Below, piece after piece: positions 5,229 to 6,800 of a stretch of 6,800 bases of DNA. The stretch lies in NCBI GenBank assembly GCA_050701635.1, contig JBOGDF010000305.1, positions 1 through 6,800 on the forward strand, in the 5' to 3' direction. Source of the stretch: WHSM01 sp050701635 (GTDB lineage: Bacteria; Actinomycetota; Actinomycetes; Mycobacteriales; Micromonosporaceae). A program made the translations under genes and the position numbers. Below the pieces are notes generated by a model. It saw only the letters and a list, made by a program, of their open reading frames with translations, made no database searches and had not been told where the DNA came from. The first letter of the stretch is position 1, and each line of letters starts with the position of its first letter.

Positions 5229-5492
5229 ATGAAGACCACGATCCTGATCGACGCGAAGGCCGAAGCCCTGTTCGTGTCCGACCTGCAGCCCTCGCAGCAG
5301 CCGTCGACGGCCGCCGTGGAGTCCGCGATCAGCCGCAGCATCCGTACCTTCGGTTCCCGAGGCTGCGCCGCCCGGGTCGCCCAGGAGTACGGCGAGCACC
5401 CCGAGATCGCGGTGGCTCGGATGCGGTGGGCCCGCACCTGCGTGGCATGCACCGCCAGCCCGGCCGCCCAGCACCTGCCCACCGCGGCCTGA
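5229..5492 (+). CDS. Conserved small actinobacterial protein of unknown function (87 aa)
   Basis: The start is strongly supported by AGGAGG at 5215-5220, 8 bases before the ATG. The protein is soluble, with no signal peptide or membrane segment. Its N-terminal stretch (EALFVSDLQPSQQPS, 12-26) and central stretch (GSRGCAARVAQEYGEHPE, about 42-59) followed by IAVARMRWAR resemble a family of short uncharacterised proteins common in actinomycetes. I know no function for it. The central part could form two or three helices with a helix-turn-helix-like arrangement, but this is weak. Three cysteines occur (46, 71, 74), the last two as CVAC, followed by an Ala/Pro-rich tail. It ends directly against the stop codon of the convergent hydrolase gene. 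Confidence 0.85.
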   Translation: MKTTILIDAKAEALFVSDLQPSQQPSTAAVESAISRSIRTFGSRGCAARVAQEYGEHPEIAVARMRWARTCVACTASPAAQHLPTAA

Positions 5493-6566
5493 TCATGGGT
5501 ACGGCGTACGGACCTCACGCCCCGGCAGGTCGAACGGCCTGTGCGGCAGCGTCTGGTACCAGTACGCCACCGACGACCAGTCGTCGGACCGCTTGTTCGC
5601 GTGGCCGTGTTCGATGGTCACCCGGACGGATGACGTGAACGTGATCGGGTCCTCGATATGAAAGCGGTAGAGCGAGATTTCGCCGCTCCAGTTCTCTCCC
5701 CCGGGCAGGGTGATCCCGTGGTACGGCGCCGAGTAGCTCTGAGTCGGACACCAGGCGGTGTTGAAGTAGTCCTCGGTGCCGGTGCCGTGTAGCGACGGCG
5801 GGAACGGTTCCCCGTCGATGAAGATCATGTCGTCGCCCTCGCCGTACCAGTTCCAGTCGAAGGTCTCCCGCAGATTGCGGATGTTAACCGTGCAACCCAC
5901 GTAGTGCCCACGCCCCTCGGCGTCGAGGATCACGTAGTTGCCGTCCCCGGTGAGATTCGCTCCCGCGACCTGGAAGTCGAAATTGCTCTGACTCCCCTGC
6001 TCCACCCCGTCGGTAGGACACCGCCGGTTCCACTGGGCGTGGAAGTAGCCGAGCTCGTCGTCAACCCCGTCGAACAGCTCGTAGTCGACGTAGTAGTAGA
6101 AGAACACCGGCTCGCTGGTCAGCTCACTGATCAGCTCGATCCTGGCGCGGCTCGCGAACGGCATGTGGAACCACGAGTTGAACGACTTGCCGTCCTGCGG
6201 GCTCATCTGCAGCGGCGCGGAGACGAAGTTGACCGTACGGCCGTGGCCGACGCCGAAGAAGTCTCCCAGCGGCACCAGCACGCTCGGGGCGTCCGAGTCG
6301 TCCCAGGTGATCTTCAGGATCAGCTGCCGCAGGTAGTCGGTGTCGGTGAGCACCGGCAGATCCCGGGGCGGGAGCGCGACCGTACACCAGATGTGGTTGA
6401 CCGATCCGGGGCCGTCGATCTCGGCGAGCGTGACGGTCTGGCCCGCCGCCACGGTCAGCCGGTCGTCGTTGCCTCCGCTGCGGTCCCAGCTGGAGATCCG
6501 CTTCCGTCGACTGGTACGCAGCCGCGGCAGATCGCGCAGGCTGCTTCCGTAGCTCCCGTACCCCAT
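5493..6566 (-). CDS. DUF2961 / glycoside hydrolase family GH172 protein
   Basis: A 357-aa protein of the DUF2961 family, now GH172, which includes difructose-anhydride-forming/hydrolysing alpha-fructofuranosidase and exo-acting D-arabinofuranosidases. Family hallmarks visible are GPGSVNHIW (52-60), VPLGDFFGVGHG (98-109), NSWFHMPF (130-137), WYGEGDDMIFIDGE (240-253) and GTGTEDYF (261-268). Glu243 and Glu265 fall in the two segments that, as I recall, supply the catalytic glutamates of characterised members. No signal peptide is present, so it should act in the cytoplasm on imported sugars; members assemble as trimers or hexamers. The start ATG 6566 has AAAGGA about 5 bases upstream. Extending to 6662 would add 32 residues that look like out-of-frame sequence. 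Ten bases upstream lies the stop codon of an apparent ABC permease tail. The 3' end abuts the 87-aa gene with no spacer. The exact substrate cannot be deduced. Confidence 0.9.
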   Translation of the reverse strand: MGYGSYGSSLRDLPRLRTSRRKRISSWDRSGGNDDRLTVAAGQTVTLAEIDGPGSVNHIWCTVALPPRDLPVLTDTDYLRQLILKITWDDSDAPSVLVPLGDFFGVGHGRTVNFVSAPLQMSPQDGKSFNSWFHMPFASRARIELISELTSEPVFFYYYVDYELFDGVDDELGYFHAQWNRRCPTDGVEQGSQSNFDFQVAGANLTGDGNYVILDAEGRGHYVGCTVNIRNLRETFDWNWYGEGDDMIFIDGEPFPPSLHGTGTEDYFNTAWCPTQSYSAPYHGITLPGGENWSGEISLYRFHIEDPITFTSSVRVTIEHGHANKRSDDWSSVAYWYQTLPHRPFDLPGREVRTPYP

Positions 6567-6576
6567 GAATGTCCTT

Positions 6577-6645
6577 TCACTTGAGACCGGAGGTCTTGAT
6601 CGCGTCGACCAGGCGGCGCTGGCCCGCCAGGAACGCGCCCGGGTT
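6577..6645 (-). pseudogene. Apparent 3' remnant of a sugar ABC transporter permease (MalG-type)
   Basis: Read on the minus strand, the codons ending at a TGA at 6577-6579 give NPGAFLAGQRRLVDAIKTSGLK. This resembles the extreme C-terminus of carbohydrate ABC permeases of the CUT1/MalG type, which typically end FxxxQRxxVxxIxxxGLK or similar. Its stop is 10 bases before the hydrolase start, normal operon spacing. Upstream of about 6645 the frame stays open but turns into Arg/Pro/Ser-rich sequence with no hydrophobic segments, so the transmembrane body expected there is absent. The gene was probably truncated by a deletion or insertion whose breakpoint lies near 6640-6680. The match is short and the call is tentative. 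Confidence 0.35.
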
Positions 6646-6800
6646 CCGCAGTTGGTGGGCACGCGAACGGCCTGAATTCGGGGGTTGACCTGCGGAAACG
6701 CGTCTCCGGCGGGTGAGGGGTCGTGTGTCCACGCCCTGTCGGGCCTCTCGCCAGGGTGTTTGCCGAGGTCAGGCGGGGTGTAGGGCGGTCACGGTGGCCG
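6646..6800. other. Right-edge region without a supportable gene
   Basis: These last ~155 bases hold only short frames that run off the window. A TTGACC at 6685-6690 has no matching -10. A plus-strand frame from GTG 6723 is open to the edge (26 codons), but its ribosome binding site is badly spaced and its residues are not recognisable. This may be DNA brought in next to the truncated permease, but no terminal inverted repeat can be shown within the window. Confidence 0.4.

Noticed and set aside
5192..5638. Plus-strand ORF starting GTG 5192
   Set aside because: It overlaps the 87-aa gene in another frame, its start lies inside the small inverted repeat, and the product is Arg/Pro-rich with no recognisable domain.
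5904..6584. Plus-strand 226-codon ORF
   Set aside because: Antisense to the GH172 gene, which has clear family motifs and a proper start.
6723..6800. Start of a plus-strand gene, perhaps a transposase, at the right edge
   Set aside because: Only 26 codons are in the window, the ribosome binding site is badly spaced and the residues match nothing I can name.
1..6800. CRISPR array, tRNA, rRNA or complete insertion sequence
   Set aside because: No regularly spaced direct repeats, no cloverleaf with a CCA-end pattern, no rRNA-like conserved stretch and no transposase motifs were found by reading both strands.

Overview
The window is high-GC, with strongly G/C-ending codons, GTG and ATG starts, and an SMI1/KNR4-type protein, an ECF sigma factor with a Gly/Pro-rich membrane partner, a 67-aa cold shock protein and a class B penicillin-binding lipoprotein. 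This points to an actinomycete, perhaps a Micromonosporaceae-like genus. The genus is inference; no rRNA or marker gene is present to fix it.

Layout. (a) 1-144, minus: 5' part of an SMI1/KNR4-like gene running off the left edge. (b) 243-586, plus: a small unknown protein (317-586) preceded by a short overlapping ORF with the better ribosome binding site. (c) 637-2520, minus: a complete penicillin-binding lipoprotein, convergent with (b). (d) 2521-2956: a divergent intergenic stretch with one weak candidate ORF. (e) 2957-4323, plus: a two-gene operon of ECF sigma factor and single-pass membrane protein joined by an ATGA overlap, closed by one very strong hairpin and followed by a second. (f) 4699-4902, plus: a CspA-family gene with a structured leader and its own strong terminator. 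(g) 4952-5146: a large imperfect palindrome whose arms carry a perfect 22-bp inverted repeat; no feature above explains it. (h) 5229-5492, plus: an 87-aa conserved-looking actinobacterial protein of unknown function. (i) 5493-6566, minus: a DUF2961/GH172 glycoside hydrolase, abutting (h) tail to tail with no bases between. It is preceded by what looks like the last codons of a sugar ABC permease gene. The final ~160 bases hold no gene I can support.

How the genes work together. The sigma factor and membrane protein probably form one signalling unit, in which an envelope-anchored partner restrains or senses for the sigma factor. The PBP is a cell-wall synthesis enzyme divergent from it, but I see no shared regulatory site. 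The GH172 enzyme has no signal peptide and would act inside the cell on imported oligosaccharides, which fits an upstream ABC importer; that upstream gene appears cut short here.

Most notable for follow-up: the 195-base palindromic element, the alternative hairpins in the cold shock leader, the TGATCA that supplies both stop codons of convergent genes, and the apparent permease remnant. I did not find a clearly new defence system or other multi-gene system.
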